Assembly (NCBI RefSeq): GCF_900142175.1
Contig: NZ_FQZX01000005.1
Span: 60,740-124,739, forward strand
Direction of reading: 5' to 3'
Source of the DNA: Maribacter aquivivus
Lineage (GTDB): Bacteria > Bacteroidota > Bacteroidia > Flavobacteriales > Flavobacteriaceae
Length of the DNA stretch: 64,000 bases
Numbering within the stretch: the stretch's first letter is position 1; every line of letters starts with the position of its first letter. The notes beneath the pieces are model-generated. The model made no database searches, was not told the origin of the DNA, and worked only from the letters and a program-made list of their open reading frames with translations. Shown piece after piece: positions 54,084 to 64,000 of this stretch. The translations under genes and the position numbers were made by a program.

Positions 54084-57000
54084 ATGGCTAGAATAAAAGA
54101 TAATAACCCAGTAAAAAGGTTTGATAAAATTTCAATAGGATTAGCTTCGCCAGAATCTATTTTGGCAGAGTCTAGAGGAGAAGTTTTAAAGCCTGAAACA
54201 ATTAACTATAGAACTCACAAACCAGAACGCGATGGTTTGTTCTGTGAGCGTATTTTTGGTCCTGTAAAGGATTATGAATGTGCTTGTGGTAAATATAAAC
54301 GTATACGTTACCGTGGTATCGTATGTGACCGTTGTGGTGTAGAGGTTACTGAGAAGAAAGTACGTAGAGACCGTGTAGGTCATATTAACTTGGTAGTACC
54401 AGTTGCTCATATTTGGTATTTCCGTTCTTTACCGAACAAAATAGGATACTTATTAGGTTTGCCATCTAAGAAATTAGATATGATTATTTACTACGAGCGT
54501 TATGTAGTAATTCAACCAGGTATAGCTAAAGGTCCTGAAGGTGAGGAGATTCAGAAAATGGATTTCTTGACTGAAGAAGAGTATTTGAATATTATTGATA
54601 CTATACCACAAGAGAATCAATATTTAGAAGATTCTGACCCCAACAAGTTTATTGCTAAAATGGGAGCAGAGTGTTTAATTGATTTATTAGGTAGAATAGA
54701 TCTTAAAGAACTTTCTTTCGAGTTAAGACATAAGGCAAATACTGAAACATCTAAGCAACGTAAAACTGAAGCTTTAAAACGTTTACAGGTTGTAGAGGCA
54801 CTAAGAGAGTCTCAAGAGAATAGAGAAAATGAGCCGGAGTGGATGATTATGAAAGTGATTCCGGTTATACCTCCAGAATTACGTCCATTAGTTCCATTAG
54901 ATGGTGGTCGTTTTGCGACTTCAGATTTAAATGATCTTTATAGAAGAGTTATTATCCGTAACAACCGTTTAAAAAGGTTGGTAGAGATAAAGGCACCAGA
55001 GGTAATTTTACGTAATGAAAAACGTATGCTTCAGGAAGCTGTCGATTCTTTGTTTGATAACACTAGAAAGGCATCTGCAGTAAAAACTGAATCTAATAGA
55101 CCATTAAAATCACTTTCAGATTCATTGAAAGGTAAACAAGGTCGTTTCCGTCAAAACTTGCTTGGTAAGCGTGTTGATTATTCTGCACGTTCGGTAATTG
55201 TTGTTGGACCTGAATTAAACTTGTTCGAATGTGGTCTTCCAAAAGATATGGCAGCTGAATTATACAAACCTTTTGTTATCAGAAAGCTGATAGAAAGAGG
55301 TATTGTAAAAACAGTGAAGTCGGCTAAGAAAATTATAGACAAAAAAGAGCCTGTTGTTTGGGATATTTTGGAGAATGTATTAAAAGGTCACCCAGTATTA
55401 TTAAACAGGGCTCCTACATTACACCGTTTAGGTATTCAAGCATTCCAACCTAAATTAATAGAAGGTAAAGCGATTCGTCTTCACCCATTAGCATGTACTG
55501 CATTTAATGCGGATTTTGATGGGGATCAAATGGCGGTTCACTTACCATTAGGACCAGAAGCAATATTAGAAGCGCAATTATTAATGCTTGCTTCTCAGAA
55601 TATATTAAACCCTGCAAATGGTTCACCTATTACGGTTCCATCACAGGATATGGTCTTGGGTCTGTATTATATGACCAAAGAGCGTAAATCAACACCAGAA
55701 GTTCCAGTTAAAGGAGAAGGTTTAACTTTTTATTCAGCAGAAGAGGTTGAGATTGCTTTCAATGAAGGCATGGTAAATCTTAATGCAGGAATAAAAGTTA
55801 GGGCAAAAGATTTTAATGAAGAGGGTGAGTTGGTTAACAAAATTATACCTACTACAGTTGGTCGTGTTTTATTTAATAATCACGTACCAGAAGCAGCTGG
55901 TTATATTAACCAAGTATTAAACAAGAAAGCTTTAAGAAATATTATTGGAGATATTTTAGCGGTAACAAGTGTACCAGTTACAGCTGCGTTCTTGGATAAG
56001 ATTAAAACTATGGGTTATGAATTCGCTTTTAAAGGTGGATTGTCCTTTAGTTTAGGGGATATTATTATTCCTGCAGAAAAGATGGATATGATTGGTGAAG
56101 CCAATGTTCAAGTTGACGGTATTATGGCCAATTATAACATGGGTCTTATAACGAACAACGAGAGATATAACCAAGTTATTGATGTTTGGACATCTACTAA
56201 CGCTCAGTTAACAGAGTTGGCTATGAAACGTATCCGTGAGGATCAGCAAGGTTTCAACTCAGTGTATATGATGCTTGATTCTGGTGCAAGGGGTTCTAAG
56301 GAGCAAATTCGTCAGTTAACAGGTATGCGTGGTTTGATGGCCAAGCCTAAGAAATCTACTGCCGGTGGTGGTGAAATTATTGAAAACCCAATTCTTTCTA
56401 ACTTTAAGGAAGGTCTTTCAATTCTTGAATACTTTATTTCTACTCACGGTGCTCGTAAGGGTCTTGCCGATACCGCTTTGAAAACGGCGGATGCTGGTTA
56501 TTTGACTAGAAGACTAGTTGATGTTTCTCAAGATGTTATTATTAACACTGAAGATTGTGAAACTCTAAGAGGTGTAGAAGTTAAGGCACTTAAGAAGAAT
56601 GAAGAGATTGTTGAAAGCTTAGGAGAAAGAATTTTAGGTCGTGTTTCATTGCATGATGTGTATAACCCAATGACTGAGGAGTTAATTCTTCAGGCGGGTC
56701 AGCAAATTATGGAAGTTGATGTGAAAAGAGTTGAAGCTTCTCCGGTTGAAAAAATCGAAGTTCGTTCGGCACTTACATGTGAAGCTGAAAAAGGAATATG
56801 TGCTAAATGCTATGGTAGAAACCTTTCTACTAATAAGATGGTTCAAAGAGGTGAAGCTGTTGGTGTTGTTGCTGCTCAATCAATTGGGGAGCCAGGAACA
56901 CAACTTACACTTAGAACATTCCACGTAGGTGGTATTGCAGGTAACATTTCTGAAGATAATAAGCTAGAAGTAAGATTCTCTGGTGTTGCTGAGATTGAGG

Positions 57001-58382
57001 ATTTAAGAACAGTAACTGGAGAAGGTTCAGACGGGAAACCTGCTGAAATTGTAATCTCTAGAACTAGTGAAATAAAAGTAGTTGATGCTAAAACAGGTAT
57101 TACGTTAAGTACAAGTAATATTCCTTACGGTTCTCAATTATTTGTTGAAAACGGAGCTAAGGTTACTAAAGGTGATGTTATTTGTTCATGGGATCCATAT
57201 AACGGTGTTATTGTTTCAGAGTTCCCAGGTAAGATTGCTTATGAGAATATTGAGCAAGGTGTAACTTATCAAGTTGAAATTGATGAGCAAACCGGTTTCC
57301 AGGAGAAAGTAATTTCTGAATCTAGAAACAAGAAGTTGATTCCAACATTATTGATTCAAGATGCTAAAGGTGAAACATTACGTTCGTATAACCTACCTGT
57401 AGGTTCTCACATTATGGTTGATGATGGCGATAAGATTAAAGAAGGTAAAATTTTGGTTAAGATTCCACGTAAATCTGCAAAAGCAGGTGATATTACTGGT
57501 GGTCTTCCAAGAGTTACTGAATTATTCGAAGCAAGAAATCCATCAAACCCAGCTGTTGTATCTGAAATTGACGGTGTTGTTTCTTTTGGTAAGATTAAGA
57601 GAGGTAATAGAGAAATCATCATTGAATCTAAATTAGGTGAGGTGAAGAAATATCTTGTGAAACTTTCTAATCAAATCTTAGTTCAAGAGAACGATTATGT
57701 AAGAGCAGGTATGCCATTGTCAGATGGTTCAATTACTCCAGAAGATATTTTAGCAATTAAAGGTCCTTCTGCAGTACAACAGTACTTAGTAAACGAAGTT
57801 CAGGAAGTTTATAGACTTCAAGGTGTGAAGATTAATGATAAGCACTTCGAAGTAGTTGTTAGACAAATGATGCGTAAAGTAAGAATTCAAGATCCGGGTG
57901 ATACTATTTTCTTAGAGAATCAATTGATTCATAAAGATGATTTCATTATGGAGAATGATGAAATCTTTGGTAAGAAAGTAGTAATGGAAGCGGGTGATTC
58001 TGATAACCTTAAACCAGGTCAAATTGTAACTCCAAGAGAGTTGAGAGATGAAAATTCTTTATTGAGACGTGGTGATAAGGCGTTGGTAGAAGCAAGAGAT
58101 GCTGTATCAGCAACAGCTACTCCAATTCTACAAGGTATTACTAGAGCATCGTTACAGACGAAATCATTTATTTCTGCTGCATCGTTCCAAGAAACGACTA
58201 AAGTATTAAATGAAGCTGCTGTAAGTGGTAAGATTGATACATTAGAAGGTCTTAAGGAAAATGTAATCGTTGGTCATAAGATTCCGGCTGGTACGGGTAT
58301 GAGAGACTACGATAGTATTATCGTTGGGTCTAAAGAAGAATATGATGAAATAATGGCCAGAAAAGAGGCATTAAGATTCTAA
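54084..58382 (+). CDS. rpoC: DNA-directed RNA polymerase beta' subunit
   Basis: 1432 residues. N-terminal zinc site with Cys pairs in [20 protein letters not shown], catalytic Mg site [12 protein letters not shown], bridge-helix region MARGLM-type segment (GMRGLMAKP), and a second zinc site [16 protein letters not shown]. It lies 63 bases after rpoB and is followed by a terminator. Confidence 0.99.
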   Translation: MARIKDNNPVKRFDKISIGLASPESILAESRGEVLKPETINYRTHKPERDGLFCERIFGPVKDYECACGKYKRIRYRGIVCDRCGVEVTEKKVRRDRVGHINLVVPVAHIWYFRSLPNKIGYLLGLPSKKLDMIIYYERYVVIQPGIAKGPEGEEIQKMDFLTEEEYLNIIDTIPQENQYLEDSDPNKFIAKMGAECLIDLLGRIDLKELSFELRHKANTETSKQRKTEALKRLQVVEALRESQENRENEPEWMIMKVIPVIPPELRPLVPLDGGRFATSDLNDLYRRVIIRNNRLKRLVEIKAPEVILRNEKRMLQEAVDSLFDNTRKASAVKTESNRPLKSLSDSLKGKQGRFRQNLLGKRVDYSARSVIVVGPELNLFECGLPKDMAAELYKPFVIRKLIERGIVKTVKSAKKIIDKKEPVVWDILENVLKGHPVLLNRAPTLHRLGIQAFQPKLIEGKAIRLHPLACTAFNADFDGDQMAVHLPLGPEAILEAQLLMLASQNILNPANGSPITVPSQDMVLGLYYMTKERKSTPEVPVKGEGLTFYSAEEVEIAFNEGMVNLNAGIKVRAKDFNEEGELVNKIIPTTVGRVLFNNHVPEAAGYINQVLNKKALRNIIGDILAVTSVPVTAAFLDKIKTMGYEFAFKGGLSFSLGDIIIPAEKMDMIGEANVQVDGIMANYNMGLITNNERYNQVIDVWTSTNAQLTELAMKRIREDQQGFNSVYMMLDSGARGSKEQIRQLTGMRGLMAKPKKSTAGGGEIIENPILSNFKEGLSILEYFISTHGARKGLADTALKTADAGYLTRRLVDVSQDVIINTEDCETLRGVEVKALKKNEEIVESLGERILGRVSLHDVYNPMTEELILQAGQQIMEVDVKRVEASPVEKIEVRSALTCEAEKGICAKCYGRNLSTNKMVQRGEAVGVVAAQSIGEPGTQLTLRTFHVGGIAGNISEDNKLEVRFSGVAEIEDLRTVTGEGSDGKPAEIVISRTSEIKVVDAKTGITLSTSNIPYGSQLFVENGAKVTKGDVICSWDPYNGVIVSEFPGKIAYENIEQGVTYQVEIDEQTGFQEKVISESRNKKLIPTLLIQDAKGETLRSYNLPVGSHIMVDDGDKIKEGKILVKIPRKSAKAGDITGGLPRVTELFEARNPSNPAVVSEIDGVVSFGKIKRGNREIIIESKLGEVKKYLVKLSNQILVQENDYVRAGMPLSDGSITPEDILAIKGPSAVQQYLVNEVQEVYRLQGVKINDKHFEVVVRQMMRKVRIQDPGDTIFLENQLIHKDDFIMENDEIFGKKVVMEAGDSDNLKPGQIVTPRELRDENSLLRRGDKALVEARDAVSATATPILQGITRASLQTKSFISAASFQETTKVLNEAAVSGKIDTLEGLKENVIVGHKIPAGTGMRDYDSIIVGSKEEYDEIMARKEALRF

Positions 58383-58390
58383 TTTTATAT

Positions 58391-58424
58391 TAACCCTCAA
58401 ATTTTATTTGGGGGTTATTTTTTT
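58391..58424 (+). terminator. rpoC terminator
   Basis: TAACCCTCAA (58391-58400) with TTGGGGGTTA (58408-58417), a 10-bp stem with one G-T pair, followed by T-run. Ten bases after the rpoC stop. Confidence 0.9.
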
Positions 58425-58438
58425 AATAAAACTATAAT

Positions 58439-58753
58439 ATGAGTGACAATAAGAATCCGAATCAAAAACAAATTAATATTGAATTGGATGAGAAGATGGC
58501 AGAAGGAATTTATTCCAATCTGGCCATCATTAATCATTCAGTTTCTGAATTTGTAGTTGATTTCATAAGTATGATGCCTGGAGCTCCAAAAGCAAAGGTT
58601 AAGAGTAGAATTATACTTACTCCGCAACATGCTAAGAAGTTTTTAAAAGCATTGAATGATAATGTACAACGGTTTGAAAAAGCTAATGGTACTATAAAGG
58701 ATTATGAACAACCTTCTATACCAATGAATTTTGGTCCTACCGGTGAAGCATAA
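58439..58753 (+). CDS. DUF3467 family protein
   Basis: 104 residues. Matches DUF3467: QINIELDEKMAEGIYSNLAIINHSVSEFVVDFI and KAKVKSRIILTPQHAKKFLKAL. Small soluble protein of unknown function, often located after rpoC in Bacteroidota from memory. It has its own bidirectional terminator. Confidence 0.88.
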   Translation: MSDNKNPNQKQINIELDEKMAEGIYSNLAIINHSVSEFVVDFISMMPGAPKAKVKSRIILTPQHAKKFLKALNDNVQRFEKANGTIKDYEQPSIPMNFGPTGEA

Positions 58754-58754
58754 T

Positions 58755-58790
58755 AAAAAAGCCCAACTTAAAAAGTTGGGCTTTTTTTTA
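58755..58790. terminator. Bidirectional terminator between DUF3467 and prfC
   Basis: AAAAAAGCCCAACTT paired with AAGTTGGGCTTTTTT around a two- or three-base loop, between convergent genes. Confidence 0.93.
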
Positions 58791-60377
58791 TTCAAATTCA
58801 GAAGTGAAATGAAATTTCACTGATGGATATTTCTGCTGTGTCATTTGCAAAGAAAATTGAGAGTCAGCTAGAAAAACCAGTTGTCCTTTTTTATCCTTAG
58901 CTAAGAATTTTTGCTTTACTCGTTCAAATTCTTTGAATTCATCTGTTTTTCTATTTTCAGTACCTACCCAACAGGCTTTATGCACATTAAAGTTTTCGTA
59001 GCTACATTTTGCTCCGTATTCATGTTCAAGCCTATATTGTATCACTTCAAACTGTAAAGCTCCTACAGTTCCTATTACTTTTCTTCCATTTAGTTCTAAG
59101 GTAAATAACTGGGCAACACCTTCATCCATCAACTGATCAATACCTTTATTAAGTTGTTTAGACTTCATAGGGTCAGCATTGTTGATATACCTGAAGTGTT
59201 CTGGAGAAAAACTAGGAATACCCTTATAGTGCAGACTTTCTCCTTCAGTTAATGTATCTCCTATTTTAAAATTACCAGTATCATGTAATCCCACAATATC
59301 TCCAGGGTATGAGATGTCTACTATTTCTTTCTTTTCGGCGAAAAATGCATTCGGACTAGAAAACTTTAAGTTTTTACCATTTCTTACATGTAAATATGGT
59401 TTGTTACGTTCAAATGTACCAGAGACAATTTTTATAAATGCAAGACGGTCTCTGTGCTTGGGGTCCATGTTGGCATGAATTTTAAAGACAAACCCAGTCA
59501 TTTCTTTTTCGTTAGCTGCTACAAGGCGTTCTTCAGCATTCTTTGAGCGCGGAGTAGGGGCAATTTGAATAAAGCAGTCTAAAAGCTCCCTTACTCCGAA
59601 GTTATTTAATGCAGAACCAAAAAATACGGGTTGCTGTTCTCCTTTTAAATAGAGCTCTTTATCAAAGCTAGGGTAAACACCCCAAACCAATTCTAGGTTT
59701 TCTCTTAATTCAGTTGCTGCTTTACTTCCTATAATTTTATCTAACTCAGGATTGGTAACATCATCAAATGCTATGGTCTCTTCAATGTTCTTTTTACTAT
59801 CTCCACTAAATAAGTTAATATTCTTTTCGAAAATATTGTAGATACCTTTAAAGTCATACCCCATACCTATAGGAAAACTTAAAGGAGTTACAGAAAGACC
59901 TAGTTTCTGCTCTAATTCGTCAAGTAGGTCAAAAGCGTCTTGACCTTCCCTGTCCATTTTGTTTATGAATACCAATATCGGTATTTTACGCATTCTACAA
60001 ACTTCAACCAATTTAACTGTTTGTTCTTCGACACCTTTTGCAACGTCGATTACAACAATGACACTATCTACCGCAGTTAAGGTTCTAAAAGTATCTTCAG
60101 CGAAATCTTTATGACCAGGCGTGTCTAGTATATTAATTTTTTTACCCTTGTAGTTAAATGCAAGAACAGAAGTGGCAACTGAAATACCTCTTTGTCTTTC
60201 TATTTCCATGAAATCACTAGTTGCTGTTTTTTTAATCTTATTATTCTTCACAGCACCTGCTTCTTGTATCGCACCACCGAAAAGTAATAATTTTTCAGTT
60301 AATGTAGTTTTACCTGCATCTGGGTGAGAAATTATTCCGAAGGTTCTTCTACGTTCTATTTCTTGCTTAAAGGTCAT
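58788..60377 (-). CDS. prfC: Peptide chain release factor 3
   Basis: 529 residues from the ATG at 60377 (upstream TTG ignored). GTPase that recycles RF1/RF2. G1 SHPDAGKTTLTEK, switch MEIERQRGISVATS, G3 DTPGHKDFAEDT, G4 NKMDREG; domain II and the RF3 C-terminal domain with KSKQLNKGIDQLMDEGVAQLF and GALQFEVIQYRLEHEYG follow. Confidence 0.97.
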   Translation of the reverse strand: MTFKQEIERRRTFGIISHPDAGKTTLTEKLLLFGGAIQEAGAVKNNKIKKTATSDFMEIERQRGISVATSVLAFNYKGKKINILDTPGHKDFAEDTFRTLTAVDSVIVVIDVAKGVEEQTVKLVEVCRMRKIPILVFINKMDREGQDAFDLLDELEQKLGLSVTPLSFPIGMGYDFKGIYNIFEKNINLFSGDSKKNIEETIAFDDVTNPELDKIIGSKAATELRENLELVWGVYPSFDKELYLKGEQQPVFFGSALNNFGVRELLDCFIQIAPTPRSKNAEERLVAANEKEMTGFVFKIHANMDPKHRDRLAFIKIVSGTFERNKPYLHVRNGKNLKFSSPNAFFAEKKEIVDISYPGDIVGLHDTGNFKIGDTLTEGESLHYKGIPSFSPEHFRYINNADPMKSKQLNKGIDQLMDEGVAQLFTLELNGRKVIGTVGALQFEVIQYRLEHEYGAKCSYENFNVHKACWVGTENRKTDEFKEFERVKQKFLAKDKKGQLVFLADSQFSLQMTQQKYPSVKFHFTSEFE

Positions 60378-60391
60378 ATACAAAATTTGTG

Positions 60392-60399
60392 CAAAAGTA
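60392..60399 (-). promoter_or_regulatory. Candidate -7 box of prfC
   Basis: TACTTTTG on the - strand fits TAnnTTTG, 14 bases before the ATG. No -33 TTG at proper spacing. Confidence 0.45.
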
Positions 60400-60729
60400 A
60401 TATAAATTCAATTCTTAACATTTAGAGTGTACAAATGATAATTTTAAATTATTATTTTTTTTTGTATTTGTTTGATTAAATGGTTGTTAGATTTTTAAAG
60501 GTTAATATTTTCAATATTCTATAATCTTTTACTAAGATTTCATCGTAAATAAAATTGAAATGTTAAATATTCTTAATTAAAAAGACTTCTTTTTCTGTCG
60601 ATTACCTATTTAATTCCTTGGTTAATCGAAAAAGAATTTGAGTTGATTCAATTATGATTTATCTTAGCAGCGTTTAATAAGAATGCCCCACTTTCTTACA
60701 AGCGAATATTAAAAACACTACCGAATGCC
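60400..60729. other. AT-rich intergenic region between prfC and the giant repeat protein
   Basis: About 330 bases, very AT-rich, with T-runs near 60450-60460. It contains no ORF with a recognisable product, no tRNA and no stable hairpin. It must hold the promoter for the + strand gene, but I found no good TTG-N19-TAnnTTTG match. Confidence 0.6.
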
Positions 60730-63700
60730 ATGGTGATTAGTAAAACACTAACACTTATGGGTAAAATTACTTTTATATTACGTTACTTATTGTCGTTTAG
60801 AGCATTAGTTCTTGTGACAGTTCTATTTTTGACGTCATCATTTTCTGATTTTAATAATCTAGATTCCAATCTTTTCATTATGTATTGTGATACAGACGGA
60901 GATAGTGTGTTAGATGAAGATGATATAGATGATGACGGAGATGGTATAATAGATTCAAATGAAGATAAAAATTTAGATGGAGATTATAATCATACCACAA
61001 ATCCTACCGATACGGACTGTGATGGTGTTCCGGATTATTTAGATATAGATTCAGATAATGATGGTATTTTAGACAATTTGGAAGCGCCGAATTTTCATAA
61101 ATATAAACCGGCATCTGGAGTAGATTCTGACGGTAATGGTTTAGATGATATTTACGAAAAATACCCTGGTAGCGGAGAAGGTGTAAAAGTTGATGATAGG
61201 GATGGTGATGGTAAACCGAATCATCTTGATATTGATACTGATAATGATGGTATTCCTGATAATGTAGAAGCACAGACAACTGCTGGTTATGTTGCTCCAA
61301 ATCCTGATAATACAGCAACTTATGCCTTAAATAATGGTATTAATAGTGCATATATTGGTGGTTTAATACCTGTAAATACTGACGGTACTCCACCTCCAAA
61401 CAAACCAGACTATCAAGATTTTGATAGTGATGATGATCTTGTCCTTGATAGTAACGAAGGCAATGATTTCAACTTTGACGGAATCCCTGATCAGACCTAT
61501 ACAGGTATTGATACCGATGGTGATGGGTTGGATGATGGTTATGAAGGTTCTGATGTAAATGACGGTTTCGATGTCAACGATGAGATCAACGATCCGGCTA
61601 ACGATCTGCCTGATACCGATGGTACCGAAGATGTGAACTATAGGGATTTGGACGATGACGGTGATGGAATTAACACACCGGACGAGGATGTCAACAGCGA
61701 TGGTGATCCTACCAATGACGATACTGATAACGATGGTACTCCTGATTACCTTGATATAGATAATACCCTTGGTCCAGATACGGATGGTGATGGAGTAACC
61801 GATAGTGTAGATCTTGATGATGACAACGATGGTATATTGGATAGTGTTGAAGATCCTAATTTGGATGGGGATAATGATCCGCTAACTGATTCATTGGATA
61901 GCGATGATGATGGTATACCTAACCATTTGGATATCGATAGTGACAACGACGGAATTCCGGATAATGTAGAGGCACAGACCACTGATGGTTATATAGCACC
62001 TAACGAGGACGATGCCGCAACGTATGCTTCTAACGATGGTGTTAATAGTGCTTATATAGGCGGACTTACACCAGTAAATACAGATGGTGCCGATAATGTA
62101 GATTACCTTGATTTGGACAGTGATAATGATTCGGTACCTGATAACAATGAAGGTAATGATTTTAATTTTGACGGAATCCCTGATCAGGGCTATACCGGTG
62201 TTGATACTGATGGCGATGGTTTGGACGATGGATATGAAGGTTCAGATATAAACGACGGTTTCGATGTCAACGATGAGATCAACGACCCAGCTAACGACCT
62301 GCCTGATACCGATAGTACGGAAGATGTAAACTATAGGGATTTGGATGATGACGGTGATGGTGTGGATACACCGGACGAAGATGTCAACAACGATGATGAC
62401 CCTACAAATGACGATAGTGATAATGATGGTACTCCTGATTATTTAGACCCTGATAGTCCTGGTCCTGATACTGATGGTGATGGTGTAGCCGATAGTGCTG
62501 ATCTTGATGATGATAACGATGGTATATTGGATAGTGTTGAAGATCCTAATTTGGATGGAGACAACAATCCGCTAACTGATTCAATGGATAGCGACAATGA
62601 TGGAATACCTAATCATTTGGATATCGATAGTGACAATGACGGAATTCCAGATAACGTAGAGGCACAGACTACTGCTGGTTATATCGCCCCTAATGAGGAC
62701 GATGCAGCAACGTATGCTTCTAATAATGGTGTCAACAGTGCTTATCCTGATGGACTTATACCAGTAAATACAGATGGTACCGATAATGTCGATTACCTTG
62801 ATTTGGATAGTGATAATGATTCTGTTCCAGATAACAATGAGGGTAACGATTTTAATTTTGACGGAATTCCTGACCAGAGCTACACCGGTGTTGATACCGA
62901 TGGCGATGGTTTGGATGATGGTTATGAAGGTTCTGATGTAAATGACGGTTTCGATGTAAATGATGAGATTAACAACCCAGCTAACGATCTGCCTGATACC
63001 GATGGTACAGAGGATGTAAACTATAGGGATTTGGACGATGACGGTGATGGTGTGGATACACCAGACGAGGATGCCAACAACGATGGTAATCCAACCAATG
63101 ACGATACTGATAACGATGGTACTCCAGATTATTTAGACCCTGATAGTAACCCTGGTCCAGATACTGATGGTGATGGAGTAGCTGACAGTGCGGACCTTGA
63201 TGATGATAACGATGGTATCTTGGATAGTGTTGAGGATCCTAATTTGGATGGAGACAACGACCCTTTGACGGATCCTTTAGATACGGACAATGATGGAATG
63301 CCGAACCATTTGGATATCGATAGCGACGATGATGGCATTCCTGATAACGTAGAGGGCCAAACGACTGATGGTTATATTGCACCTAACGAAGACGATGCAG
63401 CAACGTATGCATCTAACGATGGTGTCAACAGTGCATATCCTGACGGACTTACACCTGTGAATACAGATGGTACCGACAATGAGGATTATATTGATTTGGA
63501 TAGTGATAATGATTTGGTTTTCGATAATAACGAAGGCAATGATTTCAATTTTGACGGAATTCCTGATCAAATCTTTACAGGTGTTGATACCGATGGCGAT
63601 GGTTTGGACGATGGTTATGAAGGTTCTGATGTAAATGACGGTTTCGATGTAAATGATGAGATCAACGACCCAGCGAACGATCTGCCTGATACCGATGGTA

Positions 63701-64000
63701 CCGAAGATGTGAATTACCGTGATTTGGATGACGATGGCGATGGCATTGATACACCGGACGAAGATGCCAATAACGATGGTGACCCTACAAATGACGATAG
63801 TGATAATGATGGTACACCGGATTATTTGGATCCTGATACAATACCTAGGGAAGATTTAGATGTTATTGATGACGTAGTCTCTACGCCAGTTGATACCCCT
63901 ATAGTAATAGATATTTTGGATAATGATTTAGGTATACCAACTGATGGAACGTTAACTGTAACCGATCCATCAAATGGGACTGTTGAAATCAACGATGGAG
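60730..64000 (+). CDS. Giant Asp-rich TSP3-repeat surface protein, 5' part
   Basis: Open to the window end, so 1090 residues are visible and the gene continues. ATG at 60730 or 60757 in frame. A signal-like N-terminus (basic, then [16 protein letters not shown]) is followed by calcium-binding thrombospondin type 3-like repeats (DxDxDGxxD, as in [15 protein letters not shown]). These are grouped into one divergent unit and three near-identical units of about 230 residues. After them a new domain begins ([25 protein letters not shown]), matching the Ig-like Big_9/tandem-95 type. In Bacteroidota such proteins usually end in a type IX secretion signal and act in adhesion or motility; the end is not visible here. 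Minus-strand ORFs in this region are artefacts. Confidence 0.85.
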   Translation, partial: MVISKTLTLMGKITFILRYLLSFRALVLVTVLFLTSSFSDFNNLDSNLFIMYCDTDGDSVLDEDDIDDDGDGIIDSNEDKNLDGDYNHTTNPTDTDCDGVPDYLDIDSDNDGILDNLEAPNFHKYKPASGVDSDGNGLDDIYEKYPGSGEGVKVDDRDGDGKPNHLDIDTDNDGIPDNVEAQTTAGYVAPNPDNTATYALNNGINSAYIGGLIPVNTDGTPPPNKPDYQDFDSDDDLVLDSNEGNDFNFDGIPDQTYTGIDTDGDGLDDGYEGSDVNDGFDVNDEINDPANDLPDTDGTEDVNYRDLDDDGDGINTPDEDVNSDGDPTNDDTDNDGTPDYLDIDNTLGPDTDGDGVTDSVDLDDDNDGILDSVEDPNLDGDNDPLTDSLDSDDDGIPNHLDIDSDNDGIPDNVEAQTTDGYIAPNEDDAATYASNDGVNSAYIGGLTPVNTDGADNVDYLDLDSDNDSVPDNNEGNDFNFDGIPDQGYTGVDTDGDGLDDGYEGSDINDGFDVNDEINDPANDLPDTDSTEDVNYRDLDDDGDGVDTPDEDVNNDDDPTNDDSDNDGTPDYLDPDSPGPDTDGDGVADSADLDDDNDGILDSVEDPNLDGDNNPLTDSMDSDNDGIPNHLDIDSDNDGIPDNVEAQTTAGYIAPNEDDAATYASNNGVNSAYPDGLIPVNTDGTDNVDYLDLDSDNDSVPDNNEGNDFNFDGIPDQSYTGVDTDGDGLDDGYEGSDVNDGFDVNDEINNPANDLPDTDGTEDVNYRDLDDDGDGVDTPDEDANNDGNPTNDDTDNDGTPDYLDPDSNPGPDTDGDGVADSADLDDDNDGILDSVEDPNLDGDNDPLTDPLDTDNDGMPNHLDIDSDDDGIPDNVEGQTTDGYIAPNEDDAATYASNDGVNSAYPDGLTPVNTDGTDNEDYIDLDSDNDLVFDNNEGNDFNFDGIPDQIFTGVDTDGDGLDDGYEGSDVNDGFDVNDEINDPANDLPDTDGTEDVNYRDLDDDGDGIDTPDEDANNDGDPTNDDSDNDGTPDYLDPDTIPREDLDVIDDVVSTPVDTPIVIDILDNDLGIPTDGTLTVTDPSNGTVEINDG
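60889..63840 (+). repeat. About 690-base coding repeat, four units
   Basis: Unit 0 60889-61770 (divergent, 294 codons), unit A 61771-62460 (690 bases), unit B 62461-63153 (693, one extra Asn codon) and unit C 63154 to about 63840. Units A-C share long stretches at DNA level (for example GATTTTAATTTTGACGGAAT), and each ends with NDGTPDYLD. Confidence 0.92.

Noticed and set aside
61004..63570. Several - strand ORFs within the Asp-rich repeat gene
   Set aside because: They are the complement of repetitive GAT/GGT codons; the + strand frame is open through the whole region.

Overview
The window is chromosomal DNA from an AT-rich member of the Bacteroidota, almost certainly the family Flavobacteriaceae. 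The protein repertoire points there: a short PS decarboxylase of the GS-site type, a LUD protein between ftsH and cdsA, DUF2851, ribosomal protein THX, Asp-rich thrombospondin-type-3 repeat surface proteins and SHNLR-type histidine kinases. So do several promoters of the Bacteroidota form (TTG, about 19 bases, TAnnTTTG). Genus is not resolved; a Maribacter/Zobellia-like relative is a guess. No rRNA operon, CRISPR array, prophage or insertion sequence was seen.

Layout. 1-8 kb: a creatininase-family gene, a DoxX-like membrane protein, then a leftward operon rsfS-ftsH-LUD-cdsA-psd-ACBP joining ribosome silencing, membrane proteolysis and phospholipid synthesis; birA; pyrE with an SRPBCC gene; a divergent NUDIX gene. 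8.6-16 kb: M14 carboxypeptidase lipoprotein, two paralogous PAS histidine kinases with a receiver-only response regulator, coaD and ddl. 16-23 kb: PASTA protein, rluD-like pseudouridine synthase, yaaA, a small lipoprotein, the very short THX gene, a UDG-fold protein, and ppc. 23-27.5 kb: a lipoprotein built of six 110/111-residue repeats, a secreted orphan and an M20 peptidase.

27.6-34.9 kb: a complete leftward tryptophan operon trpE-G-D-(orphan)-C-F-B-A-(small membrane protein). Upstream lie a strong promoter, an 18-codon leader peptide with three consecutive Trp codons and a terminator hairpin, which together form a ribosome-mediated attenuator. 34.9-43.5 kb: marR-nitroreductase-yceI with a palindromic operator, rhodanese, DUF2851, PspC, a K+ channel, an Na+/alanine symporter whose terminator lies inside the next gene, a frameshifted ComEA-like gene, and an acyl-CoA dehydrogenase. 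43.5-58.4 kb: the translation and transcription core, with rpsU (carrying a rare strong Shine-Dalgarno), a Xer recombinase, hpf, four tRNAs, tuf, tRNA-Trp, secE, nusG, rplK-A-J-L, rpoB and rpoC. 58.4-64 kb: DUF3467, prfC, and the 5' part of a giant Asp-rich repeat protein that runs off the window.

How the genes work together: most are housekeeping. The points of interest are regulatory (trp attenuator, rpsU SD, marR operator, intragenic terminator, hairpin at the start of the tRNA transcript) and architectural (two internally repetitive surface proteins, an orphan gene inside the trp operon).
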